Below are positions 1 to 8,888 of a stretch of 64,000 bases of DNA, piece after piece. The position numbers and the translations under genes were made by a program. The stretch covers positions 1 to 64,000 of the forward strand of contig WELA01004545.1 in the NCBI GenBank assembly GCA_009602735.1, given 5' to 3'. The notes beneath the pieces are model-generated. The model made no database searches, had not been told where the DNA came from, and saw nothing but the letters and a program-made list of their open reading frames with translations. Origin of the DNA: Mesotaenium endlicherianum (lineage: Eukaryota; Streptophyta; Zygnematophyceae; Zygnematales; Mesotaeniaceae). Positions within the stretch are counted from its first letter, which is position 1. Each line of letters opens with the position of its first letter.

Positions 1-219
1 TATTATAGCACCAAGTGGCTGATGGTGGAAATAGAAAATGACGGTAAGCGATTCAGTTGGCCTGCCGGCCGGTTGACCGTGGCGGGTAACGGACTTCAGA
101 ATATTAAAAACAGGGCTGAAGTGATTGACGCTGCGATTGACATCAGTTATTCGAAACAGGGACTTACTATATGGAAAATCCAGGTACCGATTAAAAAAAT
201 GCTTGCAAAGGATGTCTGA
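1..219 (+). CDS. Sensor histidine kinase, C-terminal fragment
   Basis: The reading frame is open from base 1, so the gene begins left of the window. The visible 72 codons hold a GLQNIKNRAE stretch typical of the G-box end of HATPase_c domains in LiaS/NarX-type kinases, followed by a short beta hairpin and a basic end. Such kinases autophosphorylate on histidine and pass the phosphate to a LuxR-type regulator. The stop codon overlaps the start of the downstream response regulator by 8 bases, which supports a cognate pair. The sensed signal is unknown because the sensory part is outside the window. Confidence 0.8.
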   Translation, partial: YYSTKWLMVEIENDGKRFSWPAGRLTVAGNGLQNIKNRAEVIDAAIDISYSKQGLTIWKIQVPIKKMLAKDV

Positions 220-877
220 AAACTATTCCATTAAAGTAATCATTGCAGATGATCACGAGATTTATGTAGGCGGATTAAAAGCGTTTTTCAACGACCAGGA
301 CGTTTACGAAGTGGTAGACGAGGCGTACAATGGGGAAGAACTCGTCAGAAAGGTTAAAACGCATCTCCCGCATATTGTCATTACGGATCTTCGTATGCCG
401 ATTCTCAGTGGTGCCAGGGCGGTGGAGGAGATCAAGCGGATCAGTCCCCCTACGCATTGTCTTGTTTTATCCAGCTATGACAACGATTTATCCATCATAG
501 AGGCTTTGCAGGCAGGCGCCAATGGTTATATTACCAAAAACATGCCCCAGAAGGATCTGTTTACTGCCCTGGATCAGCTGATCAAGGGCTATCCTTATTT
601 TTGCTTAACAACGAACACCAAGATGTTACGGCTTTTGAGCAAGAGCTCTTTTAATCCTTACGCAACAGCACCCAATCCACAGTTCACTGATATCGAACTG
701 AAGATCATCCGGATGATCTGTGAAGAAAAGACGAATCCGGAGATGGCGTTTGATTTATGTTTGTCTATCCGGACCATCGAAAATAACCGTGCAAGGGTCT
801 ACGAGAAACTGAATGTGCGATCACCGGCAGGGGTGGTTATTTATGCCATTAGAAACGGGTTGTATAATCCGGATTGA
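212..877 (+). CDS. LuxR/NarL-type response regulator
   Basis: The product is 221 residues. The receiver domain shows the acidic pair ADDHE near residues 11-14, the phosphoacceptor Asp in VITDLRMP near residue 59 and the conserved Lys in GYITKN. The C-terminal part (FTDIELKIIRMICEEKTNPEMA, then a recognition helix in SIRTIENNRARVYEKL) is a LuxR-type helix-turn-helix. The ATG at 212 is chosen over the upstream in-frame ATG at 125 because it starts at the normal domain boundary and gives a short overlap with the kinase stop. Target genes cannot be read directly, but the adhesin cluster lies just downstream on the same strand. Confidence 0.9.
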   Translation: MSENYSIKVIIADDHEIYVGGLKAFFNDQDVYEVVDEAYNGEELVRKVKTHLPHIVITDLRMPILSGARAVEEIKRISPPTHCLVLSSYDNDLSIIEALQAGANGYITKNMPQKDLFTALDQLIKGYPYFCLTTNTKMLRLLSKSSFNPYATAPNPQFTDIELKIIRMICEEKTNPEMAFDLCLSIRTIENNRARVYEKLNVRSPAGVVIYAIRNGLYNPD

Positions 878-1010
878 AATTTCTGGAATTCTTGTGGATG
901 TAAGGATCGACAGCGCCCCCTGGTATGAATGGAGCCAGAAAGCTAACGGCGGCGATTGAGCATTGAGCATCGTTACCTGGTCATAAATAATGGAATATCT
1001 TCGAGTTGCG

Positions 1011-1050
1011 CTCTATTAACATAGAGTAGAAACCACCGGTATTAGAGTAG
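1011..1050 (+). promoter_or_regulatory. Candidate regulator-binding region upstream of the adhesin cluster
   Basis: The 233-base gap between the response regulator and the next gene holds an inverted repeat CTCTAT-taac-ATAGAG at 1011-1026. It also holds two direct copies of TAGAGTAG at 1022-1029 and 1043-1050, spaced 21 bases apart (two helical turns). No gene is seen in the gap. The repeats fit a dimeric transcription factor site, possibly for the adjacent response regulator, but this is inference. Confidence 0.4.
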
Positions 1051-1087
1051 TCCCCACCTTTTCAGCGCAATTTTGCCGCGCTAGCTT

Positions 1088-1111
1088 TGGTGTATTAAAA
1101 TGAGTACACCA
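1088..1111 (+). promoter_or_regulatory. Inverted repeat overlapping a start codon
   Basis: TGGTGTA (1088-1094) and TACACCA (1105-1111) form a perfect 7-base inverted repeat with a 10-base loop. The right arm ends on the A of the ATG at 1111. In mRNA this hairpin would partly hide the start codon of the beta-barrel gene. A DNA operator role is equally possible. Confidence 0.35.
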
Positions 1112-1617
1112 TGAAGACGTTTGTAATGTGGGTTTTGATTTTGTGGAGTGTGACTGCAAGCGGTCAATCCTTTGGTATCAGATTGGGGCATAGCCTGACA
1201 CCCGCGGATCATCTTTCTCTTCGCTATGAGCACTGGACCAACAGCACCATCAACTTTACACTCGCCGGATTTGCGGAGCGGTCCAGGAACCATTCGCTGA
1301 ACTACGCATGCTACGGAGCTGATCTGCTCACAGAATATGCCAGCTCCCGAAACACCGACGCTTTGCTCCTGTGGGGCTGGCGGGCAGGGCTGGGTGCGAC
1401 CTGGCAGATTGAGCATGATCCCTGGGTGTATAAAGATCTGCGGGCGTCCGGCCGTATGAACTACGGCGCCGCGTGCGAGTTGTCGGGCGAGTGTTTTATT
1501 TCGGACGTCTTCCGGCTGAACGTGTTCACCCAACAAAAACTTCTTTTCAATACCAAGCTCGGTTCTCTTCGCAACAGCTTTGGGATCGGCCTTTCGTATT
1601 TGTTCCCCTCTTTCTGA
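1111..1617 (+). CDS. Small secreted beta-barrel protein, possibly TraO-like
   Basis: The 168-residue product has a clear signal peptide (MKTFVMWVLILWSVTASGQ). Alternating hydrophobic strands and an aromatic C-terminus (GIGLSYLFPSF) fit an outer-membrane beta-barrel. Length and the final strand pair resemble the TraO family of Bacteroidetes conjugative transposons (NSFGIGLSYLF against the usual QFGLGIKFI), but I cannot confirm that without an alignment. It stands 22 bases before the adhesin gene, so the two are probably co-transcribed. If it is TraO, the conjugative element would extend left of the tra operon and take in the adhesin block. Confidence 0.6.
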   Translation: MKTFVMWVLILWSVTASGQSFGIRLGHSLTPADHLSLRYEHWTNSTINFTLAGFAERSRNHSLNYACYGADLLTEYASSRNTDALLLWGWRAGLGATWQIEHDPWVYKDLRASGRMNYGAACELSGECFISDVFRLNVFTQQKLLFNTKLGSLRNSFGIGLSYLFPSF

Positions 1618-1639
1618 GCGCTTTTAAAATCCAATATCC

Positions 1640-4600
1640 ATGAAAACCATTTTTATCACGTGGTGGCTTCTGCTATGCGCCATCGCTGCTCATACACAGG
1701 GAAGTTACACGGTCTCCCAAACGGTTGCACGCTTTAACTACTGCACGACTTCTCAGAGTGTCCGGATCACGGGCAAAGTGACTTCTTTTACGAGCACCCA
1801 GTTCAAGGGTATTATCTTTAATTTCTATTATTACAATCCATCCGCCGGGTATTATAATACCATCGGGTATTTTATCTGTTCTGAGTCGGGCGGCATTTTC
1901 TCCACCAACTATACCAATGTTGATCCCAGTTATTTTAACGGCGCTCAAATCAGCTTCGCCGGCAGCACGCGGTATTTTCCGGCTACGCTGTGGATTGATA
2001 TTGATGTACCGTACGCTGCTTTCCCGAATAATAACACCGGACAGCAACTGGCTGTTGACATCGTCGGGATGGATGAGTTTAATAACACCACAACGAACTC
2101 CACCAAGACGCAGTACTCCGTGCCGCTGTTGTACACCAATGCTGTTACGCTGAGCGGCCCGGTGATCTCTGCTTCTCCCGCGACTATTTGCAGTGGATCG
2201 TCGAGCAAAATCACATCGAGCCCTAATTACGCGCCGTATGGTTTCTTATACGACTGGTATAAAGATGGAACCCTGCTGGTCACCGGTGATGCAACAGGCA
2301 GTTTATCAACCAACCAGCCCGGCAATTATTATGCGGTGGTCAGGGATATCTGTCAATCGGTTCAGTCCAACACGGTTGCCCTCAGTGCAAGTTCCGTTCC
2401 GACGGCACCATCTGTTACCAGTTCGGGCGGGACGTTGCTTTGCAACGGAGCGTCCACCGTGCTCAGCGCGAGTCCGACTGCAGGCGGAACACTTTACTGG
2501 AATACGGGAGCCACGGGTAGCAGTATTACGGTAAGTACTGCAGGAAATTATTACTGTTGGGAAGTGAACAGCTGCGGGCAGGGGCCAAACAGTAACACGG
2601 TTTCTGTTACGACAGCCGCAACACCCGCTGCTCCTTCAGTGAGCAGCAGCAACGGCACACTGCTTTGTAATGGTGCGACGACAACACTTACAGCTTCGGG
2701 CGCAGGTGCAATCACCTGGAATACTGCGGCAACAGGCAGCAGTATTACCGTCAATGCAGCAGGCAGTTATTATGCCACTGCTTCCAATAGCTGCGGCACC
2801 AGCAGTGCGAGTAATACAGTTGTGGTTACAACGGGTAATACGCCTGCGGCGCCATCTATCAGTAGCAGTAATGGTAGTTTGCTTTGCAACGGAGCGACTA
2901 CGACACTCACTGCAACTGGCGCCAGTGGCCCTGTTACCTGGAGCAATGGACAAACGGGCAACAGCATTACGGTGAGTAGTGCAGGCAGTTACTACGCTTA
3001 TCAGACTGGTAGTTGCGGAACGAGCGGGAACAGTAATACCATCGTGATTAGCACGGACGCCGCGCCGGCTGCTCCTACTGTCAGCGCTAATGCGACGCTG
3101 CTTTGTAATGGCAGTGCTGCTACGATCACCGCATCTAATGTCACCGGAACTGTTACCTGGAATACAGGTCAGACCGGCAGCAGCATTACCGTGAGTAGTG
3201 CAGGCACTTACTATGCTTACCAGACGAACAGTTGTGGTACGAGTGGTAACAGTAATTCGGTATCGATTACTGTAGGGCGTACGCCTTCCACGCCATCGGT
3301 GTCTAGCAGTAACGGGACATTCCTATGTAACGGATCGTCCACAACACTCAGCAGTTCGCCTTCTGCGGGCGGGACTATTTACTGGAACACGGGTCAGTCG
3401 GGTAATGCGATCTCAGTGAATGGCACAGGCAGTTATTATGCATATGAATCTAATGGGTGCGGTAACAGTAACAATAGTGCTACTGTTGCCATTACAACCG
3501 GCAATGTTCCCCCCGCGCCGGTTGTATCACCCTCTAACAACGTGCTGCTTTGCAATGGAGCATCTGCCAGCTTCACTGCAACCGGCTCGCAGATCACCTG
3601 GTCGAATGGTACCACTGGCGCTACGATGACCACGAGTACAGCAGGTACTTATTATGCGTATGACAAAAACAATTGCGGCAACAGTTCGAACTCGAATCCA
3701 GTCGTCGTTACAACGGGCAATTGTCCCACGCCGCTTCCGGGAAGCTCGTTTCAGATCTGTCCGGGTATGATGAAGACCCTGGACGCCGGTGCAGGTTATG
3801 ATAGTTACCATTGGAATACCGGTGCCACTACACAAACCATCAGTGTCGGGCCGGGCAGTTATTCTGTGACCGTTACCAAGGAAGGTTGCACAGCTTTATC
3901 CGGCAGCGTGACGGTGGGTTATTATACGGTGACGGCTCCTGTGATCAGTCCTTCGGGGTCTACGGTGTTTTGCCAGGGTGGGGGTGTTACGCTCAGCGCC
4001 AGTGGCGGGGTATCTTATACGTGGAATACGGGAGAAACGGGTAGCAGTATTCATGTGAGCACGGCGGGCAGTTACACGGTTACGGCAACCGATGGTAATG
4101 GATGCCAGACGCCTTCCAGTCCGCTGACCACCACCGTTCGTAGTTTGCCCAACGCAACTGTTTCGGGAGCTGCGACTGTTTGCCAGCAAGCGGCTTCGCC
4201 AACGATTGTGTTCAGCGGCAGCGGTGGTACGGCTCCTTACACTTTTACGTATCAGATTGGAAATGGTACGGCACAGACCATTTCCACCAGTTCCGGTAAC
4301 AGTATTGGCGTCGCTGTTAGCACAACAACTGCTGGCAGTTATATTTATCGGCTCATCAGTGTGCAGGAGTCCAGCAGTACGGCTTGCAGTAATGCGGTGG
4401 GTGGTACGGCTATAGTGGTTGTGAATCCTTTGCCGACTGCTGTCATCAGCGGCACTACTACGGTTTGTCAAAATGCCGCATCACCAGCAGTTAGCTTTAG
4501 CGGCAGTGGAGGTACGGCGCCCTACATGTTCACTTACCGGGTGAATGGTGGTTCCGCATTGACCATTGCGACTTCTACCGGCAATAGTGTGTTGCAGCCG

Positions 4601-6613
4601 GTGTCTACGAGCACACCGGGTGTTTATACTTATACACTGGTAAGCGTTCAAGATGGTAGCAGTACGGCCTGTAGTAATGTTGCATCAGGATCGGCGAACA
4701 TAACAGTAAATGCTCTGCCCACCGCAACCATTGCCGGCACTGTTGCTGTTTGCCAGAACGCCAACCAACCGGTTATCACATTCACTGGCGCTGGGGGTGT
4801 CGCACCTTACACTTTTGTTTATACGATAGGTGGGGGCGCTGATCAATTCATCACAACGACCAGCGGCAATAGCGTCAGTCTGCCCGCGCCAACAAATACG
4901 CCAGGGGTCTTTGTTTACAACCTGAAGAGTGTCAAAGATGCAAGTGCTGCTGTCTGCGCCAACGCAGTCAGCGGCACGGCGACGGTTACGGTGAATGCAC
5001 TGCCTACTGCTGTTATCAGTGGTACTGCTACGGTTTGTCAGAACAGCGCGTCACCAGTGGTCAGCTTCAGTGGTTCGGGTGGTGTCGCGCCTTATATCTT
5101 CACCTATTCGATTAACGGTGGCGCCAGTCAAACTATTACGAGTAGTGGTAACACGGCCAGTGTTGCAGTAGCTACCACCACTGCCGGAACTTTCACTTAT
5201 ACGCTCATCAGTGTAAAAGATGGCAGCAGTACGGCTTGCAGTAGTGTGGTGAGTGGATCGGCGGTTGTTAGGGTCAATCCACTACCCAGTGCATCTATTA
5301 GTGGCAGCACGGCTGTTTGTCAAAACAGCGCGTCGCCCTTAGTCAGCTTTACCGGCGCCGGTGGTGCTGCACCCTATACATTTACTTATCGCATCAATGG
5401 AGGTGCTAACCAAACCATCAGCACCAGCACCGGTAGCAGCGTGACGCTTGGTGTGCCTACTGGTGCAGCGGGTAATTTCACTTATAGTCTGGTGAGTGTG
5501 CAAGACGGCAGTTCGACTGCGTGTAGTGCATCTGCGGTCGGATCGATAACGGTGACCGTGCACCCACAACCCGAGCGCGCGGTTATCACAACAGCGGACC
5601 CGCATCTGTGCAACGGTTCGAGTGGCGTGCTCAAAATCCTGAACTGGACTGAAGGCAATACTTATCAGTGGTATTTGAATGGCACTGCACTTAAATCGTC
5701 TACTGCCGATACGATTGTCAATACCAAAGCAGGTCATTTCTCTGTGCGTTCTACCAGCGCGGATGGTTGCAATGCTGCAAGCCTCTCCGATACTGTTACC
5801 ATCACCATCGGCTCTGTTCCGACTCCGCAAATCCTCGGATACAAGAAAGTATGTGAGGGTGGTAAAACATTACTAACAGTAAATAACCGTGACCAGCACT
5901 TTTCTATATGGAGGTGGACTGATCCACCGGATAAACCAGTGCCTAGGAATCTCTATAGCCGTGACAATAATTTTTTCGCGGAGGCCGGGCAGTATCAGGT
6001 GTGGGTGATGCGGGAAGGATGCTTTGACAGTACGCAGGTGACTGTTACAGCAGATGATACTGAGTATCCGGCCGGAGAGATCAAAGTGGGTAAACGGATA
6101 ACCAATTATGGCGGCGAAGTGGTGTTTACTGCTGCTATATCAAACGCCAGTTCTTTTCATTGGGATTTTGGAGATGGTAACCAGGCGGTGACGACCGACA
6201 GTACTATCCGGCAGCGCTATTACAAAACGGGGGATTCTGTGCTGGTGCAAGTGGACGCCGTCAGCGCGCGAAACTGTGTGACGCATTTTTCCACCTGGCT
6301 GCGAGTGCTGCCCGAACCCGCTGTACCTAAACAGCCGCTGTTCGTAGCGGGCAGTGTCAAGGACTGGAATGTGTTCCCGATTCCTTTTCATGATTACTTA
6401 AAAGTATCGGTGGTACTGAAAAGAAAGCAAGAAGTGCGCATTGATTTATTCAGTGCGGATGGCAGGAAGATCAGGAGCTGGATGAAAAGCGGCGCAGCGG
6501 GAGAGAACCTGTTCAACCTGGAAGGCGTGGAGCAACTGACGGCGGGCGTGGTTTATTTTATGACTGCTGTTTACAACGGAGAAAAACATTTTGATAAACT
6601 GTATAAATACTAA
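1640..6613 (+). CDS. Giant T9SS-secreted repeat adhesin
   Basis: The 1657-residue product has a signal peptide (residues 1-20) and an N-terminal domain of about 170 residues. From about residue 250 come six to seven Ig-like repeats of about 75 residues, each with LLCNGA and SCG cysteine positions. From about 836 to 1310 come five repeats of about 95 residues, each with a VCQN start and an APYTFTY core. A further Ig-like domain, a PKD domain (WDFGDGNQ near residue 1505) and a C-terminal T9SS type A sorting domain (from about 1574, VFPIPFHDYLKV and a final LYKY) complete it. Such proteins are exported through T9SS and displayed on the surface for adhesion or gliding. A lipoprotein and a PorV-family protein follow directly. 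Confidence 0.9.
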   Translation: MKTIFITWWLLLCAIAAHTQGSYTVSQTVARFNYCTTSQSVRITGKVTSFTSTQFKGIIFNFYYYNPSAGYYNTIGYFICSESGGIFSTNYTNVDPSYFNGAQISFAGSTRYFPATLWIDIDVPYAAFPNNNTGQQLAVDIVGMDEFNNTTTNSTKTQYSVPLLYTNAVTLSGPVISASPATICSGSSSKITSSPNYAPYGFLYDWYKDGTLLVTGDATGSLSTNQPGNYYAVVRDICQSVQSNTVALSASSVPTAPSVTSSGGTLLCNGASTVLSASPTAGGTLYWNTGATGSSITVSTAGNYYCWEVNSCGQGPNSNTVSVTTAATPAAPSVSSSNGTLLCNGATTTLTASGAGAITWNTAATGSSITVNAAGSYYATASNSCGTSSASNTVVVTTGNTPAAPSISSSNGSLLCNGATTTLTATGASGPVTWSNGQTGNSITVSSAGSYYAYQTGSCGTSGNSNTIVISTDAAPAAPTVSANATLLCNGSAATITASNVTGTVTWNTGQTGSSITVSSAGTYYAYQTNSCGTSGNSNSVSITVGRTPSTPSVSSSNGTFLCNGSSTTLSSSPSAGGTIYWNTGQSGNAISVNGTGSYYAYESNGCGNSNNSATVAITTGNVPPAPVVSPSNNVLLCNGASASFTATGSQITWSNGTTGATMTTSTAGTYYAYDKNNCGNSSNSNPVVVTTGNCPTPLPGSSFQICPGMMKTLDAGAGYDSYHWNTGATTQTISVGPGSYSVTVTKEGCTALSGSVTVGYYTVTAPVISPSGSTVFCQGGGVTLSASGGVSYTWNTGETGSSIHVSTAGSYTVTATDGNGCQTPSSPLTTTVRSLPNATVSGAATVCQQAASPTIVFSGSGGTAPYTFTYQIGNGTAQTISTSSGNSIGVAVSTTTAGSYIYRLISVQESSSTACSNAVGGTAIVVVNPLPTAVISGTTTVCQNAASPAVSFSGSGGTAPYMFTYRVNGGSALTIATSTGNSVLQPVSTSTPGVYTYTLVSVQDGSSTACSNVASGSANITVNALPTATIAGTVAVCQNANQPVITFTGAGGVAPYTFVYTIGGGADQFITTTSGNSVSLPAPTNTPGVFVYNLKSVKDASAAVCANAVSGTATVTVNALPTAVISGTATVCQNSASPVVSFSGSGGVAPYIFTYSINGGASQTITSSGNTASVAVATTTAGTFTYTLISVKDGSSTACSSVVSGSAVVRVNPLPSASISGSTAVCQNSASPLVSFTGAGGAAPYTFTYRINGGANQTISTSTGSSVTLGVPTGAAGNFTYSLVSVQDGSSTACSASAVGSITVTVHPQPERAVITTADPHLCNGSSGVLKILNWTEGNTYQWYLNGTALKSSTADTIVNTKAGHFSVRSTSADGCNAASLSDTVTITIGSVPTPQILGYKKVCEGGKTLLTVNNRDQHFSIWRWTDPPDKPVPRNLYSRDNNFFAEAGQYQVWVMREGCFDSTQVTVTADDTEYPAGEIKVGKRITNYGGEVVFTAAISNASSFHWDFGDGNQAVTTDSTIRQRYYKTGDSVLVQVDAVSARNCVTHFSTWLRVLPEPAVPKQPLFVAGSVKDWNVFPIPFHDYLKVSVVLKRKQEVRIDLFSADGRKIRSWMKSGAAGENLFNLEGVEQLTAGVVYFMTAVYNGEKHFDKLYKY
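2397..5570 (+). repeat. Tandem domain-coding repeats in the adhesin gene
   Basis: Two families of in-frame tandem repeats are visible: about 225-base units coding LLCNGA-type Ig domains up to about 3720, and about 285-base units coding VCQN-type domains from about 4147. Neighbouring units share long near-identical stretches at the DNA level, so recombination could change copy number. The units have diverged enough that the repeat is probably not very recent. Confidence 0.75.
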
Positions 6614-6616
6614 GTG

Positions 6617-7300
6617 ATGAAAGAAATGATTTTGTGTGGATGGATGCTGCTTTTAATCATTGGATGCAGCAATAAATATGAAGCTATCAAGACAAGCGCG
6701 CCGAAGCAGGAGCTGTCCTTCAACAAAGATACGGTGCAGATTCGCGAGCGTGATGCTACGAATGTACTTTGGACTGATCACGGGAGGCTTACTATTTACT
6801 GTAAGGACCCGGATCACCAATTGAACCTGTTGCGCGACGATACTTGTTCGAGCGTGCATTTGATGTACCTGGGTAATGACATCAAGCCAGGTCAGTCACT
6901 GCCTCTCATGGACAGTATCCAGGTTTTTGTTTTTGCGGATGCGCCGGGTATGTACGGGCTTGATTTTCTTTTAACCGATCGATTGGGACGAGCGATTCAA
7001 AGAACCGTGCCTGTGAAATGCAGTGTCAATCAACCACCCGTTGCGCGTTTTAGCTGGTGGGCTGAGCTACAGACACAGCTGCAAAGCTTCCCCTGTGTGA
7101 TTGATGCTTCTGTTTCCAGTAAGCCGGACGGCCTTATTACGCACTATGATTTTTCAATCAACGGGCAATGGATGGGCTCTAACCAGCCCGTGTTCAGATG
7201 GATATTCCATGCGAAAGGAGAGCAGGTCGTTGGTTTGGCTGTAACCGATGATCTCGGGCAAGTATCCGACACCGTGTACCAGAAAATTGTTGTTCAATGA
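6617..7300 (+). CDS. PKD-like lipoprotein of the adhesin cluster
   Basis: The product is a 227-residue lipoprotein: the signal sequence ends in a lipobox (LLLIIGC, then SN), which implies lipidation at that Cys. The C-terminal half (PVARFSWWAE through VVGLAVTDDLGQVSDTVYQKIVVQ) has the layout of a PKD/Ig-like beta-sandwich. ATG at 6617 is chosen over the GTG one codon upstream. The gene lies 3 bases after the adhesin stop and overlaps the PorV-like gene by 4 bases, so it is translationally coupled. It may tether or receive the adhesin at the outer membrane. I do not recognise a named family. Confidence 0.75.
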   Translation: MKEMILCGWMLLLIIGCSNKYEAIKTSAPKQELSFNKDTVQIRERDATNVLWTDHGRLTIYCKDPDHQLNLLRDDTCSSVHLMYLGNDIKPGQSLPLMDSIQVFVFADAPGMYGLDFLLTDRLGRAIQRTVPVKCSVNQPPVARFSWWAELQTQLQSFPCVIDASVSSKPDGLITHYDFSINGQWMGSNQPVFRWIFHAKGEQVVGLAVTDDLGQVSDTVYQKIVVQ

Positions 7301-8268
7301 AGTGGTTGCTATCTATACTATTGATCACCGCATGTTTTGGTGAAGCATTTGCGCAACCACTGGTGACGCGCTTTCCCAGCCTGGCCGTTAAAGCCAGCAG
7401 TCGCGGTATGGGTATGGGTGAAACAGGTATTGCATCCGCCAGCGGTAGCCAATCCCTTTTATATAATCCAGCTATTACAGCTTTTACCCAACATTTTCAC
7501 CAGGCCTCTATTTCTTACATGCCCTGGCTGGCAGGGATTAGCAAAGACACCCGGATGCTGGGTGCTGACTATACTGCGAGTTTGGGCGAAACCAGCGCTC
7601 TCGGCATAAACCTGAATTACCTGGACATGGGACAGATTGATGTGCGGGATGACAATGGAGCAACACTGGCCAGTTATCGGTCCAGGGATTTTAATCTCGG
7701 TGCAGCTTATGCACTGCAGGTGGCTACTGATCATGCACTTTCTGTTCAACTCAAATTCATCGGACAAAACCAGTTCGGTCCATCGCCGGTGAATGTATAT
7801 AGTGTCTGCGGTGATATAGGTTATTATGGAAGGATCGACGTGGGCTCTTTACGGACATTGCAAATTGGTGCTGTTCTCAGCAATGTTGGACCTAATATTA
7901 ACCTGCCCACCACTGCCGGTATTGGCGTCGCGTATTCAACGGTGACACAGGCGAATAACCAATGGATGATGACTCTTGACGCCACCCGACTACTCAAAGA
8001 TGACTGGAAGGGACTGCGATTAACAGGTGGTATTGAATGGGCATTCGATGAGCAGTTCTTTTTGCGTGGTGGTCTCAGTTGGGAACACGCGGACAGGGGT
8101 AACCGGAAATTCGTCTCACTGGGCGTGGGTTATAAAGGCTTTGTCAATGATCAAAGCTGGGGGCTCGATGTTCATTATCTCGTACCGTATGGCCCATCTG
8201 GAAATTTGTCTCCCTATCAACATGGTTTTGGTTTAACGCTGGTTATTAACATCGGAAATTTCGAATAG
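7297..8268 (+). CDS. PorV-family T9SS outer-membrane protein
   Basis: The 323-residue product has a signal peptide ending in AFAQ. The N-terminal signature (SRGMGMGETGIASASGSQSLLYNPA, then ISYMPWLAGI) and LGEIQ-like strands (YLDMGQIDVRDDNG) match PorV/LptO. PorV is a 14-strand barrel that binds the sorting domains of T9SS cargo and shuttles them to the attachment complex. It is a little shorter than typical PorV (about 380-390 residues). Placement directly after a T9SS adhesin suggests a dedicated PorV paralogue rather than the housekeeping copy. The other T9SS core genes are not in the window. Confidence 0.85.
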   Translation: MKWLLSILLITACFGEAFAQPLVTRFPSLAVKASSRGMGMGETGIASASGSQSLLYNPAITAFTQHFHQASISYMPWLAGISKDTRMLGADYTASLGETSALGINLNYLDMGQIDVRDDNGATLASYRSRDFNLGAAYALQVATDHALSVQLKFIGQNQFGPSPVNVYSVCGDIGYYGRIDVGSLRTLQIGAVLSNVGPNINLPTTAGIGVAYSTVTQANNQWMMTLDATRLLKDDWKGLRLTGGIEWAFDEQFFLRGGLSWEHADRGNRKFVSLGVGYKGFVNDQSWGLDVHYLVPYGPSGNLSPYQHGFGLTLVINIGNFE

Positions 8269-8273
8269 ATTTT

Positions 8274-8852
8274 ATGCTTTCATTTTTTGCATACCTGAAC
8301 GGGATCTGCCCGCTCGCGCCGGAGGCGCAGGCTGCACTGCTCAATCGTCTTCGGGAGAAGGACCTGCGCAAAGGACAGGTGTGGTTACAGGAGGGGGCGG
8401 TCTGCGATAAACTCGGCTTTATAGAAAAGGGACTGGTCAAGGTATATTTTGAGAGCGGCTCCAAAGAAGTGGCGGCCTGGTTTCACCGCGAAAACGATAT
8501 CCTGCTCTGTGCGCAGAGTTATTTTAATCAAAGCCCTTCGCCGTTTTCCATCCGTGCAGTGGAGCCTTGTAAGCTGTATTACGTGCGTCATCAAGATTTG
8601 CTTCACCTCCTGGAGAAATATGTGGCGCTGAATGTTCATGTGCGGGAGATCCTCCAACGGTATTACAGCCTTTCTGAGGCCCATGTGGGGCTTTTGCTGT
8701 GCCCGCCCAGGGAGCGGCTGCAGCGCATCGGCCGGCTTTTTCCCTGGATGGCCGATCAGTCCCGGCTGACTGACAGGATGCTAGCGGCTTATATCGGGGT
8801 GACGCCAGCCTGCGTTTCCTACTACAGGACAGGGCGGAAAATGATGAAATAA
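8274..8852 (+). CDS. Crp/Fnr-family transcriptional regulator
   Basis: The 192-residue product has an N-terminal cyclic-nucleotide-binding-like beta roll (LRKGQVWLQEGAVCDKLGFIEKGLVKVYF) and a C-terminal helix-turn-helix (LTDRMLAAYIGVTPACVSYYRTGRK). It lacks the Fnr cysteines, so it is not an iron-sulfur sensor. Many Bacteroidota Crp-like proteins have no known ligand. It starts 5 bases after the PorV-like stop and so probably belongs to the adhesin operon, perhaps as its regulator. Its stop codon lies inside the inverted repeat that controls the next gene. Confidence 0.85.
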   Translation: MLSFFAYLNGICPLAPEAQAALLNRLREKDLRKGQVWLQEGAVCDKLGFIEKGLVKVYFESGSKEVAAWFHRENDILLCAQSYFNQSPSPFSIRAVEPCKLYYVRHQDLLHLLEKYVALNVHVREILQRYYSLSEAHVGLLLCPPRERLQRIGRLFPWMADQSRLTDRMLAAYIGVTPACVSYYRTGRKMMK

Positions 8853-8880
8853 GCAATTTTGTTTAAATAAAATTGCTTAT
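8849..8880 (+). promoter_or_regulatory. Perfect 12-base inverted repeat, likely antitoxin operator
   Basis: ATAAGCAATTTT at 8849-8860 and AAAATTGCTTAT at 8869-8880 are perfect reverse complements with an 8-base AT-rich spacer. The repeat lies directly before the antitoxin gene and touches a perfect TAnnTTTG box (TATATTTG, 8878-8885). Antitoxins with an HTH domain usually repress their own promoter through such a palindrome. It could also serve as a terminator for the Crp-like gene, whose stop codon it contains. Confidence 0.7.
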
Positions 8881-8885
8881 ATTTG
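8878..8885 (+). promoter_or_regulatory. Promoter -7 element of the antitoxin-toxin operon
   Basis: TATATTTG matches the Bacteroidota -7 consensus TAnnTTTG exactly. It ends 3 bases before the first ATG, so transcription would start at or just past 8889. This points to a leaderless message or to use of the next ATG at 8898. Confidence 0.55.
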
Positions 8886-8888
8886 AAT

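Noticed and set aside
1081-1536. Minus-strand frame opposite the small barrel gene
   Set aside because: The plus-strand frame has a signal peptide and barrel pattern; the minus frame has neither.
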